Shown here piece after piece: positions 7,620 through 16,549 of a DNA stretch of 64,000 nt. The DNA is taken from NCBI GenBank assembly GCA_902825215.1, contig LR782234.1, forward strand, positions 5,845,001-5,909,000. Reading direction: 5' to 3'. The position numbers and the translations under genes are program-made. Below the pieces are notes generated by a model, which saw nothing but the letters and a program-made list of their open reading frames with translations, was not told the DNA's origin and searched no databases. The stretch's first letter is position 1, and each line of letters starts with the position of its first letter. The stretch is from Pseudomonas fluorescens (GTDB taxonomy: Bacteria; Pseudomonadota; Gammaproteobacteria; Pseudomonadales; Pseudomonadaceae).

Positions 7620-8342
7620 ATGCTGCGTTCAATATTCCGTCGTCTTGTGAAGGCCCTGCTCTGGTTCGCCGGGGGCAGCATCCTGCTGGTGCTGCTGTTT
7701 CGCTTCGTGCCGCCACCGGGCACCGCGCTGATGGTCGAACGCAAGGTCGAATCGTGGATCGACGGCGAGCCGATCGACCTGCAGCGCACCTGGAAGCCGT
7801 GGGACGAGATCTCCGACGATCTGAAGGTGGCGGTCATTGCCGGCGAAGACCAGAAATTCCCCGAGCACTGGGGCTTTGATCTGCGCGCGATCCAGGCCGC
7901 CCTCGCCCACAACGAGCTGGGCGGTTCGATTCGCGGCGCCAGCACCCTGAGCCAGCAAGTGTCGAAAAACCTGTTTCTCTGGGCCGGACGCAGTTATCTG
8001 CGCAAAGGGCTCGAGGCCTGGTTCACCGCGTTGATCGAGGTGTTCTGGCCCAAGCAGCGGATTCTCGAGGTGTATCTGAACAGCGTCGAGTGGGATGACG
8101 GCGTGTTTGGCGCCGAAGCGGCGGCTCGTCATCACTTTGGCGTAAGTGCAAAGTCGCTGTCGCGCCAGCAGGCGAGTTATCTGGCGGCGGTGCTGCCTAA
8201 TCCGCGAGTATGGAGTGCGAGCCGGCCGACCGGTTATGTATCGCGCCGGGCCGGGTGGATTCGGCAGCAGATGAGTCAGTTGGGCGGTGATAGTTATCTG
8301 TTGGGCCTCAATGATTCGCGGCGGGCGCCGTGGTCCGAGTAG
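7620..8342 (+). CDS. mtgA: Monofunctional biosynthetic peptidoglycan transglycosylase MtgA
   Basis: This 240-residue GT51 glycosyltransferase polymerises lipid II into glycan strands at the inner membrane. It has a single N-terminal membrane anchor (about residues 10-28), then the GT51 motifs: AGEDQKFPEHWGFD with the catalytic glutamate, RGASTLSQQVSKNLFL, KGLEAWFTALIE, and KQRILEVYLNSVEW. There is no transpeptidase domain, so it is the monofunctional form. ATG 7620 is preferred to an in-frame start at 7545 because it directly precedes the basic residues and membrane anchor. It converges on rpoH, with a REP pair and a terminator in between. Confidence 0.95.
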   Translation: MLRSIFRRLVKALLWFAGGSILLVLLFRFVPPPGTALMVERKVESWIDGEPIDLQRTWKPWDEISDDLKVAVIAGEDQKFPEHWGFDLRAIQAALAHNELGGSIRGASTLSQQVSKNLFLWAGRSYLRKGLEAWFTALIEVFWPKQRILEVYLNSVEWDDGVFGAEAAARHHFGVSAKSLSRQQASYLAAVLPNPRVWSASRPTGYVSRRAGWIRQQMSQLGGDSYLLGLNDSRRAPWSE

Positions 8343-8356
8343 CACCGAAATACCAA

Positions 8357-8445
8357 TGTGGGAGCGAGCCTGCTCGCGAAAGCGGTGTGTCAGCTTGCAT
8401 TGATGTCACTGATAAACCGCATTCGCGAGCAGGCTCGCTCCCACA
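8357..8445. repeat. REP pair, family A, tgtggg-outward
   Basis: Inverted copies tgtgggagcgagcctgctcg and cgagcaggctcgctcccaca flank a 40-base spacer. It sits between the convergent genes mtgA and rpoH, just ahead of the shared terminator. Confidence 0.9.
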
Positions 8446-8470
8446 GGGCACCCTGCCAGACCTGAAATAA

Positions 8471-8505
8471 AAAACGCCCCGATCAGTGATGATCGGGGCG
8501 TTTTT
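8471..8505. terminator. Bidirectional intrinsic terminator (mtgA/rpoH)
   Basis: A perfect GC-rich stem (cgccccgatca / tgatcggggcg) with a GTGA loop is preceded by A residues and followed by TTTTT. Because both sides carry the required A/T tracts, it can stop transcription from mtgA on the plus strand and from rpoH on the minus strand. Confidence 0.93.
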
Positions 8506-8521
8506 GTTTGCCGGGCGCCGG

Positions 8522-9376
8522 TTACGCGGCGATCGACAATTTGAGCTTGTTCATCGCGCTTTTTTCAAGCTGACGAATCCGCTCGGCCGACACGTTGTAC
8601 TTCTGCGCCAGGTCGTGCAGCGTGGCTTTTTCCTCGGCCAGCCAGCGCTGGTAGAGGATGTCACGGCTGCGTTCGTCCAGCACTTCCAGTGCTTCGTGCA
8701 GGTTGGTATTGGAGTTGTCGCTCCAGTCGGCATCTTCCAGCTGACGCGCCGGGTCGTACCGGTGGTCTTCCAGGTAATTGGCCGGCGACTGGAAAGCGCT
8801 GTCGTCGTCCGCTTCCGCGGCCGGGTCGAAGGCCATGTCATGGCCAGTCAGACGGCTTTCCATCTCGCGTACTTCTCGCGGCTCGACGCCGAGGCTTTCC
8901 GCCACACGGTGGACTTCCTCGTTGTTCAGCCACGCCAGACGCTTCTTCTGGCTGCGCAGGTTGAAGAACAGCTTGCGCTGGGCCTTGGTGGTCGCGACTT
9001 TCACAATGCGCCAGTTGCGCAGGATGAATTCGTGAATTTCCGCCTTGATCCAGTGCACGGCGAACGACACCAGACGCACACCCATTTCCGGGTTGAAGCG
9101 CTTCACGGCCTTCATCAGGCCGACGTTACCTTCCTGGATCAGGTCAGCCTGAGCCAGACCGTAGCCGGAATAGCTACGGGCAATGTGTACGACAAAACGC
9201 AGGTGGGCGAGCACCATCTGCCGAGCCGCCCCCAGATCCTGCTCATAGTAGAGACTCTCGGCCAGTTCACGCTCCTGCTCCGGCGTCAGCAATGGAATGC
9301 TGTTCACGGTGTGCACATAGGCTTCCAGGTTCGCACCCGGAACCAACGCGTACGCAGGTTGCAAAGAATTGGTCAT
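8522..9376 (-). CDS. rpoH: RNA polymerase heat-shock sigma factor RpoH (sigma-32)
   Basis: This 284-residue sigma-70 family protein directs RNA polymerase to heat-shock promoters. The start MTNSLQPAYALV at 9376 is chosen because a gggagg ribosome site lies 8-10 bases upstream; an in-frame ATG at 9448 is not credible. Region 2 (LVLAHLRFVVHIARSY, GLMKAVKRFNPEMGVRLVSFAVHWIKAEI) and region 4 helix-turn-helix (TLHDLAQKYNVSAERIRQLEKSAM) are clear. The QRKLFFNLRSQKKR stretch is the RpoH box that separates this family from other sigmas. ftsX lies just upstream in the same orientation, as in most gammaproteobacteria. A candidate AlgU promoter lies in the gap. Confidence 0.97.
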   Translation of the reverse strand: MTNSLQPAYALVPGANLEAYVHTVNSIPLLTPEQERELAESLYYEQDLGAARQMVLAHLRFVVHIARSYSGYGLAQADLIQEGNVGLMKAVKRFNPEMGVRLVSFAVHWIKAEIHEFILRNWRIVKVATTKAQRKLFFNLRSQKKRLAWLNNEEVHRVAESLGVEPREVREMESRLTGHDMAFDPAAEADDDSAFQSPANYLEDHRYDPARQLEDADWSDNSNTNLHEALEVLDERSRDILYQRWLAEEKATLHDLAQKYNVSAERIRQLEKSAMNKLKLSIAA

Positions 9377-9425
9377 GCGAAAAAACCTCCCACTTACATA
9401 CTCGTGCCTCTCGGCACTGCGAAAA

Positions 9426-9453
9426 ATTGACCGGGAACTCAGGTACAAGTTCC
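9426..9453 (-). promoter_or_regulatory. Candidate AlgU (sigma-22/sigma-E) promoter of rpoH
   Basis: Read on the minus strand, GGAACTT is followed after exactly 16 bases by TCAAT, close to the extracytoplasmic sigma consensus GAACTT-N16-TCAAA. The predicted transcript start would leave a leader of about 40 bases with a small hairpin (gtgcc-gaga-ggcac) ahead of the gggagg ribosome site. Control of rpoH by the envelope-stress sigma factor is established in E. coli and P. aeruginosa. Confidence 0.6.
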
Positions 9454-9491
9454 CATAAAAACCGCAAGGTCAATCACGCGCAAAAAAGATT

Positions 9492-10517
9492 CTACTTCGG
9501 CGCCAGCTCCCTGAGATGACGTGCGACTGCAATCCATGCACCGATATAACCCAACAGCACCGCGCCAAGCAAGAGCGACAGACCGTCGGCCACTGGCACA
9601 CCGGCCAGGGCGAAATCACTGCCGTACAAGCCGGCCAGTCCAACCACCGCATCGTTCAGCCAGTTCAGGCCGAACGCCAATACACCCCAGGACAACAGCC
9701 CTGCACCGAAGCCATACAACGCGCCCATATAAAGGAAAGGGCGACGCACATAACTGTCAGTGCCGCCGACGAGTTTAATCACTTCTATCTCGGTGCGGCG
9801 GTTTTCAATATGAAGACGAATGGTATTGCCTATCACCAAAAGTAATGCAGACACCAAAAGCACTGTCAGACCGAAGACAAAGCGGTCGCCAAGCTTGAGG
9901 ATGGCGGCCAGACGCTCGACCCAGACTAGATCAAGCTGCGCCTGTTGTACCTTGGGCAGCTCGGAAAGTTTTTGTCTTAATGCTTCGAGTGTCGGCTTGT
10001 CGACTTCGTTCGGTGTCACCAGCACCACACCGGGCAACGGGTTCTCCGGCAGCTCACGCAGGGCTTCGCCGAGGCCGGACTGCTGCTGGAATTCCTCTAG
10101 CGCCTGATCGCGGCCGACATATTCAGCATCAGCTACGCCCGGCATGCCCTTGATCTGCTCGCGCAACGACTCGCCCTGCTCTGGCGTCGCGTCGAGTTGC
10201 AGGTACAGCGATATCTGCGCCGCGCGCTGCCAGGAACCGCCGAGACGTTCGACATTGTTCAGCAGCAGCGACAGGCCCATCGGCAAACTCAACGCCACGG
10301 CCATCACCATGCAGGTGAAGAAGCTGCCGATCGGCTGTTTGCCCAAACGGCGCAGGCTGTCGAGCAGGCTGGCGCGGTGACTTTCAATCCAGGCGCGGAA
10401 CAGCGTGGCGAAGTCCGGGCCGTCGTCATCGTCGTGTTTTTTCTTTTTCGGCGGCTGCGGATCGGCGGCTTTCGGTGCCACGCGTTCGGAAACCTTCGGG
10501 CTGCGTGTTGCACTCAT
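9492..10517 (-). CDS. ftsX: Cell-division ABC transporter permease-like FtsX
   Basis: This 341-residue membrane protein works with FtsE at the division ring, where the pair controls peptidoglycan hydrolase activity. After a variable, charged N-terminal tail (PPKKKKHDDDD, residues 22-32) there are four membrane segments: one at about residues 72-92 and three in the C-terminal half (about 213-235, 265-290, 310-332). The periplasmic domain between the first and second segments carries ALREQ-type and PGVVLVTPNE residues. It overlaps the ftsE stop by 4 bases, so it is translationally coupled. It is the last gene of ftsY-ftsE-ftsX. Confidence 0.95.
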   Translation of the reverse strand: MSATRSPKVSERVAPKAADPQPPKKKKHDDDDGPDFATLFRAWIESHRASLLDSLRRLGKQPIGSFFTCMVMAVALSLPMGLSLLLNNVERLGGSWQRAAQISLYLQLDATPEQGESLREQIKGMPGVADAEYVGRDQALEEFQQQSGLGEALRELPENPLPGVVLVTPNEVDKPTLEALRQKLSELPKVQQAQLDLVWVERLAAILKLGDRFVFGLTVLLVSALLLVIGNTIRLHIENRRTEIEVIKLVGGTDSYVRRPFLYMGALYGFGAGLLSWGVLAFGLNWLNDAVVGLAGLYGSDFALAGVPVADGLSLLLGAVLLGYIGAWIAVARHLRELAPK

Positions 10518-11185
10518 ACTCCGGCCTCCCCGTCGCCAATCAAGCGGCCGCGTTGCAGTGTGAGCATGCGGTGACGCATGCGCGCAATCAGTGCCAGGTC
10601 GTGGCTGGCGATCAGCACGCTGGTGCCCAAACGGTTGATGTCTTCGAACACGCCCATGATTTCCGCCGCCAGACGCGGGTCGAGGTTACCGGTCGGTTCG
10701 TCCGCCAGCAGCAAGGCCGGGCGATGGACGATGGCGCGGGCGATGCCGACGCGCTGCTGCTGACCGGTCGACAGATCGCCGGGATACAGATCGGTTTTAT
10801 CCGACAGCGCCACGCGCTCCAGCGCCGAATCGACACGCTTGGCGATTTCAACCTTGGACAGGCCAAGGATCTGCAACGGCAAGGCGACGTTGTTGAACAC
10901 CGTGCGATCAAACAGCAACTGGTGATTCTGGAACACCACACCGATCTGCCGGCGCAGAAACGGAATCTGCGCGTTGCTGATGGTGCTCAGGTCCTGCCCG
11001 GCGAGCAGCAGCTTGCCACTGGTCGGCCGTTCCATCGCCAGCAACAGCCGCAACAGCGTGGATTTACCGGCACCGGAGTGCCCAGTGACAAACAAGAACT
11101 CGCCACGACGCACTCGAAAGCTCAGCTCATGCAAGCCGACGTGACCGTTCGGGTAGCGTTTACCGACCTGTTCGAAACGAATCAT
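10514..11185 (-). CDS. ftsE: Cell-division ATP-binding protein FtsE
   Basis: This 223-residue ABC ATPase partners with FtsX at the septum. Walker A GHSGAGKST (about residues 35-43), the Q-loop (VVFQNHQLL), the signature LSTGQQQR, Walker B LLLADEPT and the switch histidine in IASHDLALI are all intact. It overlaps ftsY at its start and ftsX at its end by 4 bases each, indicating one translational unit. Length is normal. Confidence 0.97.
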   Translation of the reverse strand: MIRFEQVGKRYPNGHVGLHELSFRVRRGEFLFVTGHSGAGKSTLLRLLLAMERPTSGKLLLAGQDLSTISNAQIPFLRRQIGVVFQNHQLLFDRTVFNNVALPLQILGLSKVEIAKRVDSALERVALSDKTDLYPGDLSTGQQQRVGIARAIVHRPALLLADEPTGNLDPRLAAEIMGVFEDINRLGTSVLIASHDLALIARMRHRMLTLQRGRLIGDGEAGV

Positions 11186-12684
11186 GAACGCTCCCGCTCG
11201 GCAAACAATGCCTGGACAAAGGGTTCGGCTTCAAAAGTACGCAAGTCATCAATGCCTTCACCGACGCCGATGTAGCGGATCGGCAGACCGAACTGCTTGG
11301 CCAGGGCGAAGATCACCCCGCCCTTGGCGGTGCCATCGAGCTTGGTCAGCGCCAGGCCGGTCAGTTCGACGGTCTGGTTGAATTGCTTGGCCTGGTTGAT
11401 CGCGTTCTGCCCGGTGCCGGCGTCGAGCACCAGCAGCACTTCGTGCGGCGCGTCGGCGTCGAGTTTGCCAATCACCCGGCGGACCTTTTTCAGCTCTTCC
11501 ATCAGGTTGTCTTTGGTGTGCAGACGACCGGCGGTGTCAGCGATCAACACATCGATGCCACGGGCTTTGGCGGCCTGCACGGCGTCGAAGATCACCGAAG
11601 CCGAATCGGCACCGGTGTGCTGGGCAATCACCGGAATCTTGTTGCGCTCGCCCCAGACCTGCAACTGCTCGACTGCTGCGGCACGGAAGGTGTCACCGGC
11701 GGCGAGCATGACTTTCTTGCCTTCCAGTTGCAGCTTCTTCGCCAGTTTGCCGATGGTGGTGGTTTTGCCAGCGCCGTTGACGCCGACCACCAGAATCACG
11801 AATGGCTTGTTCTGCGAGACGATCTTCAGCGGTTGTTCGACCGGCTTGAGCATGGCGGCCAGTTCAGCCTGCAGCGACTTGTACAGCGCATCGGCGTCGG
11901 CCAGCTCCTTGCGGGCGACCTTCTGGGTCAGGCGCTGGATGATCTGGGTGGTGGCTTCAACGCCGACGTCGGCGGTGAGCAGACGGGTTTCGAGGTCATC
12001 GAGCAAATCGTCATCGATGGTTTTACGCCCGAGGAACAGGCTGGCCATGCCTTCGCCGATGCTGGCGCTGGTCTTCGACAGGCCTTGCTTGAGGCGGGCG
12101 AAGAAACCGGCTTTGGTTTCTTCGGTGCGCGGGGCTTCGACGGGTGTTTCTACTGGCGCGTCGACTGGCACGATCGGAGCGACAACTGGCGCAGCGGCAA
12201 CCGCTGCAGGTTCAGGCTCGGACGACGGGACAATCGGGGCGACAGGTTCGGAAAGGACCGGCGCTGGTTCAACAACCGGTTGAGATACAGGCTCCTCGGC
12301 AACCTCGGCAACCTCGGCAACCTCGGCAACCGGCGCCGGGATTACCGGCGTCACATGCGGCGCTGCCTCTTCAACGAAGGCCACCGGTTCTTCCGCCACC
12401 GGCAAGGTCAGCCACGGTTCGGCGGCCGGCGTCAGCGGCAGTTCGGCAGCGGCCGGCGCTTCAGGCTCGGCTTCAGCCTCCGGTTGCAGCACGGGTTCAG
12501 CGATCGGCAGCACAATCGGCGCCGGCTCTTCTTCTATGACAGGTGCTGGCGCTGGGGCAGGCTCAGCAATCGCAGGCGGCTGTTCGACGACGGGTTCCTG
12601 CGGTTTTTTCCGCAGCCATCCGAACAGGCTTTTCTTCTCGCCAGCCGCAGCTGGGCTCTTCTTGTCGTCGTTGGAACCAAACAT
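11182..12684 (-). CDS. ftsY: Signal recognition particle receptor FtsY
   Basis: This 500-residue SRP receptor delivers ribosomes making membrane proteins to SecYEG. Residues 1 to about 190 form a long acidic, Ala/Pro/Val/Glu-rich A domain of low complexity. The NG GTPase domain follows, with GVNGAGKTTTIGKL (G1), AAGDTFRAAAVEQL, DTAGRLHTKDNLM (G3), TKLDGTAKGG (G4) and a final GEGIDDLRTF. The A domain holds four tandem 9-base repeats encoding repeated Val-Ala-Glu units, a possible site of slippage. It is first in the ftsY-ftsE-ftsX operon and divergent from the M16 peptidase genes. Confidence 0.97.
   Translation of the reverse strand: MFGSNDDKKSPAAAGEKKSLFGWLRKKPQEPVVEQPPAIAEPAPAPAPVIEEEPAPIVLPIAEPVLQPEAEAEPEAPAAAELPLTPAAEPWLTLPVAEEPVAFVEEAAPHVTPVIPAPVAEVAEVAEVAEEPVSQPVVEPAPVLSEPVAPIVPSSEPEPAAVAAAPVVAPIVPVDAPVETPVEAPRTEETKAGFFARLKQGLSKTSASIGEGMASLFLGRKTIDDDLLDDLETRLLTADVGVEATTQIIQRLTQKVARKELADADALYKSLQAELAAMLKPVEQPLKIVSQNKPFVILVVGVNGAGKTTTIGKLAKKLQLEGKKVMLAAGDTFRAAAVEQLQVWGERNKIPVIAQHTGADSASVIFDAVQAAKARGIDVLIADTAGRLHTKDNLMEELKKVRRVIGKLDADAPHEVLLVLDAGTGQNAINQAKQFNQTVELTGLALTKLDGTAKGGVIFALAKQFGLPIRYIGVGEGIDDLRTFEAEPFVQALFAERERS
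12295..12330. repeat. Four tandem 9-bp repeats inside ftsY
   Basis: Four exact copies of ctcggcaac run in tandem within the ftsY acidic domain, encoding a VAEVAEVAEVAE run on the minus strand. Unit length is a multiple of three, so copy-number change would alter length without breaking the frame. Confidence 0.9.
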
Positions 12685-13028
12685 GGAGGACGGCTATCTC
12701 ACGGTAGCGACGCGCCATAAGGGCGCCCCGGCAAATAAATATTCGATGCAGAACAGACTGTGTTTCACCCAGCTTGTTCACGCGCAACATTTTGTCGAGG
12801 CGCTACAGGCACCTCAAGGATCGTTTTTACGATGGTTTAAACCGGCAAAGATCGGCGAAAACGCGGAGTTTAGTGGGAAAAACACAGCTTTGCGCCGCAA
12901 ACCTATACAGCCTTATCAAACGTTGAAGCCTGATAGGCGTGGTCGCCGGTAAAACGGATCAGTATCCTAGCACCCTCTCGCCCGCTGACGCTAAGACGAA
13001 GCAGGCAGCCCAACAGGTTAAAAAACGA
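12685..13028. other. Divergent intergenic region between ftsY and the M16 peptidase gene
   Basis: This 344-base gap holds the promoters of two divergent operons. It is more AT-rich than the flanking genes. I see no convincing gene, hairpin with a T-tract, or repeat of the families found elsewhere. Weak AT-rich hexamers are present, but I cannot assign a promoter on either strand with confidence. Confidence 0.5.
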
Positions 13029-14384
13029 ATGAATGCTCTAGCCCGCCGCGCTGCAGGCCTGCTGCTTTGCACAGTCTGCCTGCCCCTTTCGGCCCTGGCG
13101 GCCGACCCGCAACCAACCCACGAATTCATCCTCGACAACGGCCTCAAGGTCGTCGTGCGCGAAGACCATCGCGCGCCGGTGGTGGTCTCGCAGGTCTGGT
13201 ACAAGGTCGGCTCCAGCTACGAAACCCCGGGCCAGACCGGTCTGTCTCACGCGCTTGAGCACATGATGTTCAAGGGCAGCGAGAAAGTCGGCCCCGGCGA
13301 AGCCTCGCTGATCCTCCGTGACCTGGGCGCCGAAGAGAATGCTTTCACCAGTGACGACTTCACCGCGTACTACCAGGTACTGGCACGCGACCGTCTGGGC
13401 GTAGCCTTTGAACTGGAAGCCGATCGCATGGCCAACCTGCGCCTGCCGGCCGATGAGTTCGCCAAGGAAATCGAAGTCATCAAGGAAGAACGCCGCCTGC
13501 GCACCGATGACAAGCCGATGTCCAAGGCTTACGAGCGCTACAAGGCGATGGCCTACCCGGCGAGCGGCTATCACACGCCGACCATCGGCTGGATGGCTGA
13601 CCTCGACCGCATGAAGGTCGAGGAGCTGCGCCACTGGTATCAATCCTGGTACGTGCCGAACAATGCCACGCTGGTGGTGGTCGGCGACGTCACCCCGGAC
13701 GAAGTGAAAACCCTCGCCCAGCGCTATTTCGGGCCGATCGCCAAACGCGACGTGCCGCCGGCGAAAAAGCCGCTGGAACTGGCCGAACCGGGCGAGCGCC
13801 AGATCACCCTGCGCGTGCAGACACAACTGCCCAGCCTGATGCTCGGCTTCAACGTTCCCAGCATCGCCACCGCTGAAGACAAGCGCTCGGTCAATGCCTT
13901 GCGCCTGATCTCGGCGCTGCTCGATGGCGGCTACAGCGGCCGCATCCCGACGCAACTCGAGCGCGGTGAAGAACTGGTCTCCGGCGGCTCGTCGGACTAT
14001 GACGCCTACACTCGCGGTGACAGCCTGTTCACCCTGTCGGCCACCCCGAACACCCAGAAGAAAAAGACCATCGCTCAGGCTGAGGCCGGGTTGTGGAAGC
14101 TGCTGGAGCAGTTGAAAACCACCGCGCCGTCGGCTGCAGAGCTAGAGCGCGTGCGTGCGCAGGTGATCGCCGGCCTGGTCTTCGAACGTGATTCGATCAC
14201 CAGCCAGGCCACCGCCATCGGCCAACTGGAAACGGTCGGTCTGTCGTGGAAGCTGATGGACACCGAGCTGGCCGACCTGGAAAGCGTGACCCCGCAAGAC
14301 ATTCAGAACGCCGCGAAAAAGTATTTCACCCGCGAACGTCTCAGCGTCGCCCACGTCCTGCCTTTGGAGACGACTCATGAGTGA
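13029..14384 (+). CDS. M16 zinc peptidase, catalytic subunit
   Basis: This 451-residue protein begins with a Sec signal peptide (residues 1-24, ending LSALAA) at ATG 13029; a start at 12939 would bury the signal. The inverted zinc motif HxxEH is intact (GLSHALEHMMFKG, about residue 75), and the downstream glutamate region FELEADRMANL follows, so it should be an active periplasmic or secreted metallopeptidase. The next gene encodes a second M16 protein lacking the motif and overlaps by 8 bases. Such active/inactive pairs form heterodimers in other bacteria. The substrate is unknown. Confidence 0.9.
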   Translation: MNALARRAAGLLLCTVCLPLSALAADPQPTHEFILDNGLKVVVREDHRAPVVVSQVWYKVGSSYETPGQTGLSHALEHMMFKGSEKVGPGEASLILRDLGAEENAFTSDDFTAYYQVLARDRLGVAFELEADRMANLRLPADEFAKEIEVIKEERRLRTDDKPMSKAYERYKAMAYPASGYHTPTIGWMADLDRMKVEELRHWYQSWYVPNNATLVVVGDVTPDEVKTLAQRYFGPIAKRDVPPAKKPLELAEPGERQITLRVQTQLPSLMLGFNVPSIATAEDKRSVNALRLISALLDGGYSGRIPTQLERGEELVSGGSSDYDAYTRGDSLFTLSATPNTQKKKTIAQAEAGLWKLLEQLKTTAPSAAELERVRAQVIAGLVFERDSITSQATAIGQLETVGLSWKLMDTELADLESVTPQDIQNAAKKYFTRERLSVAHVLPLETTHE

Positions 14385-15867
14385 GCGCAAAGCCCCACGC
14401 CTGATGCTGCTTGGCCTGATCGCTGTCGCGGTGATCGGCTCGGCGGCGGTTTATCTGTCGCCAAGCGCTGACAGCCATGCCAGCGAAGCGCTGGATAACG
14501 CCAGGTCCACGCAGAAACTGCAATCGCTGGCCGAACTCGACGGCAAGGCGCCGGCCAGCCGCAAGCTCGACGTGCAGACCTGGAGCACCGCCGAAGGCGC
14601 CAAGGTGCTGTTCGTCGAAGCCCATGAATTGCCGATGTTCGACATGCGCCTGATCTTCGCCGCCGGCAGCAGTCAGGACGGCAACGCGCCGGGGCTGGCA
14701 GTGCTGACCAACGCGATGCTCAACGAAGGCGTCGCTGGCAAAGACGTCGGCGCCATCGCGCAGGGTTTTGAAGGCCTCGGCGCGGACTTCGGCAACGGCG
14801 CGTTCAAGGACATGGCGCTGGCCTCGTTGCGCAGCCTGAGCGCGGCCGACAAACGTGAGCCGGCGCTGAAGCTGTTTGCCGAAGTGGTGGGTAAACCGAC
14901 CTTCCCCGCCGACTCGTTCGCGCGCATCAAGAACCAGATGCTGGCCGGTTTCGAGTATCAGAAACAGAACCCCGGCAAACTCGCCAGCCTCGAGCTGATG
15001 AAACGCCTGTACGGCGATCACCCGTACGCGCATTCCAGCGACGGCAATCCGCAAAGCGTGCCAAAAATCACCCTCGCGCAGCTGCGTGATTTCCACGCCA
15101 AGGCTTACGCCGCCGGCAACGCGGTGATTGCGCTGGTCGGTGACTTGTCGCGCGCCGAAGCCGAGGCGATTGCCAATCAGGTTTCCGGCGCACTGCCTAA
15201 AGGTCCGGCGTTGGCGAAGATTGCAGCGCCACAGGAGCCGAAAGCCAGCGTCAATCACATCGAGTTCCCGTCGAAACAGACCAACCTGATGCTTGCGCAA
15301 CTGGGCATCGACCGTGACGATGCGGATTACGCCGCGCTGTCGATGGGCAATCAGATCCTCGGTGGCGGCGGCTTCGGCACACGCCTGATGAGCGAAGTGC
15401 GCGAGAAACGTGGCCTGACCTACGGCGTGTATTCGGCATTCAGCCCGATGCAGGCGCGCGGCCCGTTCATGATCAACCTGCAGACACGCGCGGAAATGAG
15501 CGAAGGCACCCTGAAACTGGTGCAGGACGTACTCGCCGATTACCTGAAAACCGGGCCGACACAGAAAGAACTCGACGACGCCAAACGCGAACTGGCCGGC
15601 AGCTTCCCGCTGTCCACCGCGAGCAATGCCGATATCGTCGGCCAGCTCGGGGCGATGGGCTTCTATAATCTGCCGCTGAGTTATCTCGACGATTTCATGC
15701 GTCAGTCGCAGAGCCTGACCGTCGAGCAAGTGCGCGACGCGCTGAACAAACACCTGAGCACGGACAAAATGGTCATCGTCACCGCTGGCCCGACCGTGCC
15801 GCAAAAGCCGTTACCGGCCCCATCTGATAAACCTGCCGAGCAACCGCTCGGGGTTCCGGAGCATTAA
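14377..15867 (+). CDS. M16 family peptidase, non-catalytic partner
   Basis: This 496-residue protein has an N-terminal membrane anchor or signal sequence (about residues 10-28) and two M16 folds. In place of HxxEH it has GLAVLTNAMLNEG, so zinc binding is lost. The C-terminal half keeps GGGGFGTRLMSEVREKRGLTYG, the Arg/Tyr segment that completes the active site of the catalytic partner in M16 dimers. Overlap with the upstream M16 gene and with rsmD downstream indicates an operon. It most likely forms a mixed complex with the upstream enzyme. Confidence 0.88.
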   Translation: MSERKAPRLMLLGLIAVAVIGSAAVYLSPSADSHASEALDNARSTQKLQSLAELDGKAPASRKLDVQTWSTAEGAKVLFVEAHELPMFDMRLIFAAGSSQDGNAPGLAVLTNAMLNEGVAGKDVGAIAQGFEGLGADFGNGAFKDMALASLRSLSAADKREPALKLFAEVVGKPTFPADSFARIKNQMLAGFEYQKQNPGKLASLELMKRLYGDHPYAHSSDGNPQSVPKITLAQLRDFHAKAYAAGNAVIALVGDLSRAEAEAIANQVSGALPKGPALAKIAAPQEPKASVNHIEFPSKQTNLMLAQLGIDRDDADYAALSMGNQILGGGGFGTRLMSEVREKRGLTYGVYSAFSPMQARGPFMINLQTRAEMSEGTLKLVQDVLADYLKTGPTQKELDDAKRELAGSFPLSTASNADIVGQLGAMGFYNLPLSYLDDFMRQSQSLTVEQVRDALNKHLSTDKMVIVTAGPTVPQKPLPAPSDKPAEQPLGVPEH

Positions 15868-16481
15868 TGGCGACTCGTTCCCCTAAAAAACCTGCGCATA
15901 ACGTCCACAACGGTGTGAACCAGTTGCGCATCATTGGCGGCCAATGGCGCAGCCGCAAACTGAGTTTCCCCGACGCGCCGGGCCTGCGCCCGACGCCGGA
16001 TCGCGTGCGTGAAACCCTGTTCAACTGGCTGGCGCCATACGTTGAAGGGGCCAAGGTGCTGGACCCGTTCGCCGGCAGCGGCGCGCTGTTTCTCGAAGCG
16101 CTGTCCCGTGGCGCGGCGATGGGCCAGGCGCTGGATGCCAGCAACATCGCCGTGTCCAGCCTGAAAGAACACCTCGGCACTTTGCGCTGCACCAACGGCC
16201 AGGTGCAGACCGCGGACGCCTTGCGCTATCTGGAAACCCAGACTGCAACGCCGTTCGATCTGGTGTTCCTTGATCCGCCGTTCAACCAGAACCTGCTGCC
16301 GGCGGTGTGCACGCTGCTGGAAGAGCGGCAGTGGCTGGCGACCGATTCGTGGATCTACACTGAAAGCGAAACTGCGCCGTCGACCCTCGGCCTGCCGGGC
16401 AACTGGCGCCTGCACCGCGAACAGAAATCCGGTCGGGTCTACTACGCGCTGTGGCAGCGTTCGACGCCAGTCGACGCCTGA
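15867..16481 (+). CDS. rsmD: 16S rRNA (guanine966-N2)-methyltransferase RsmD
   Basis: This 204-residue methyltransferase modifies G966 of 16S rRNA. Motif I DPFAGSGALFLEALSRGA (about residues 65-82) and catalytic motif IV DLVFLDPPFN (about 130-139) are intact, with RIIGGQWRSRKL near the N-terminus, as in the family. The ATG overlaps the stop of the upstream M16 gene by one base. Commonly rsmD lies next to ftsY; here the M16 pair lies between them. Confidence 0.95.
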   Translation: MATRSPKKPAHNVHNGVNQLRIIGGQWRSRKLSFPDAPGLRPTPDRVRETLFNWLAPYVEGAKVLDPFAGSGALFLEALSRGAAMGQALDASNIAVSSLKEHLGTLRCTNGQVQTADALRYLETQTATPFDLVFLDPPFNQNLLPAVCTLLEERQWLATDSWIYTESETAPSTLGLPGNWRLHREQKSGRVYYALWQRSTPVDA

Positions 16482-16549
16482 CCTGAAGCGCGCGACAACC
16501 TGCGGCAAGGGAGCCTCACTCCCTTGCCCTACGCACATCGAGAACCATC

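Noticed and set aside
7145..7945. A 266-codon minus-strand open frame spanning the DUF423 gene and the start of mtgA
   Set aside because: It overlaps mtgA antisense and reads the DUF423 region in another frame; no motif supports it.
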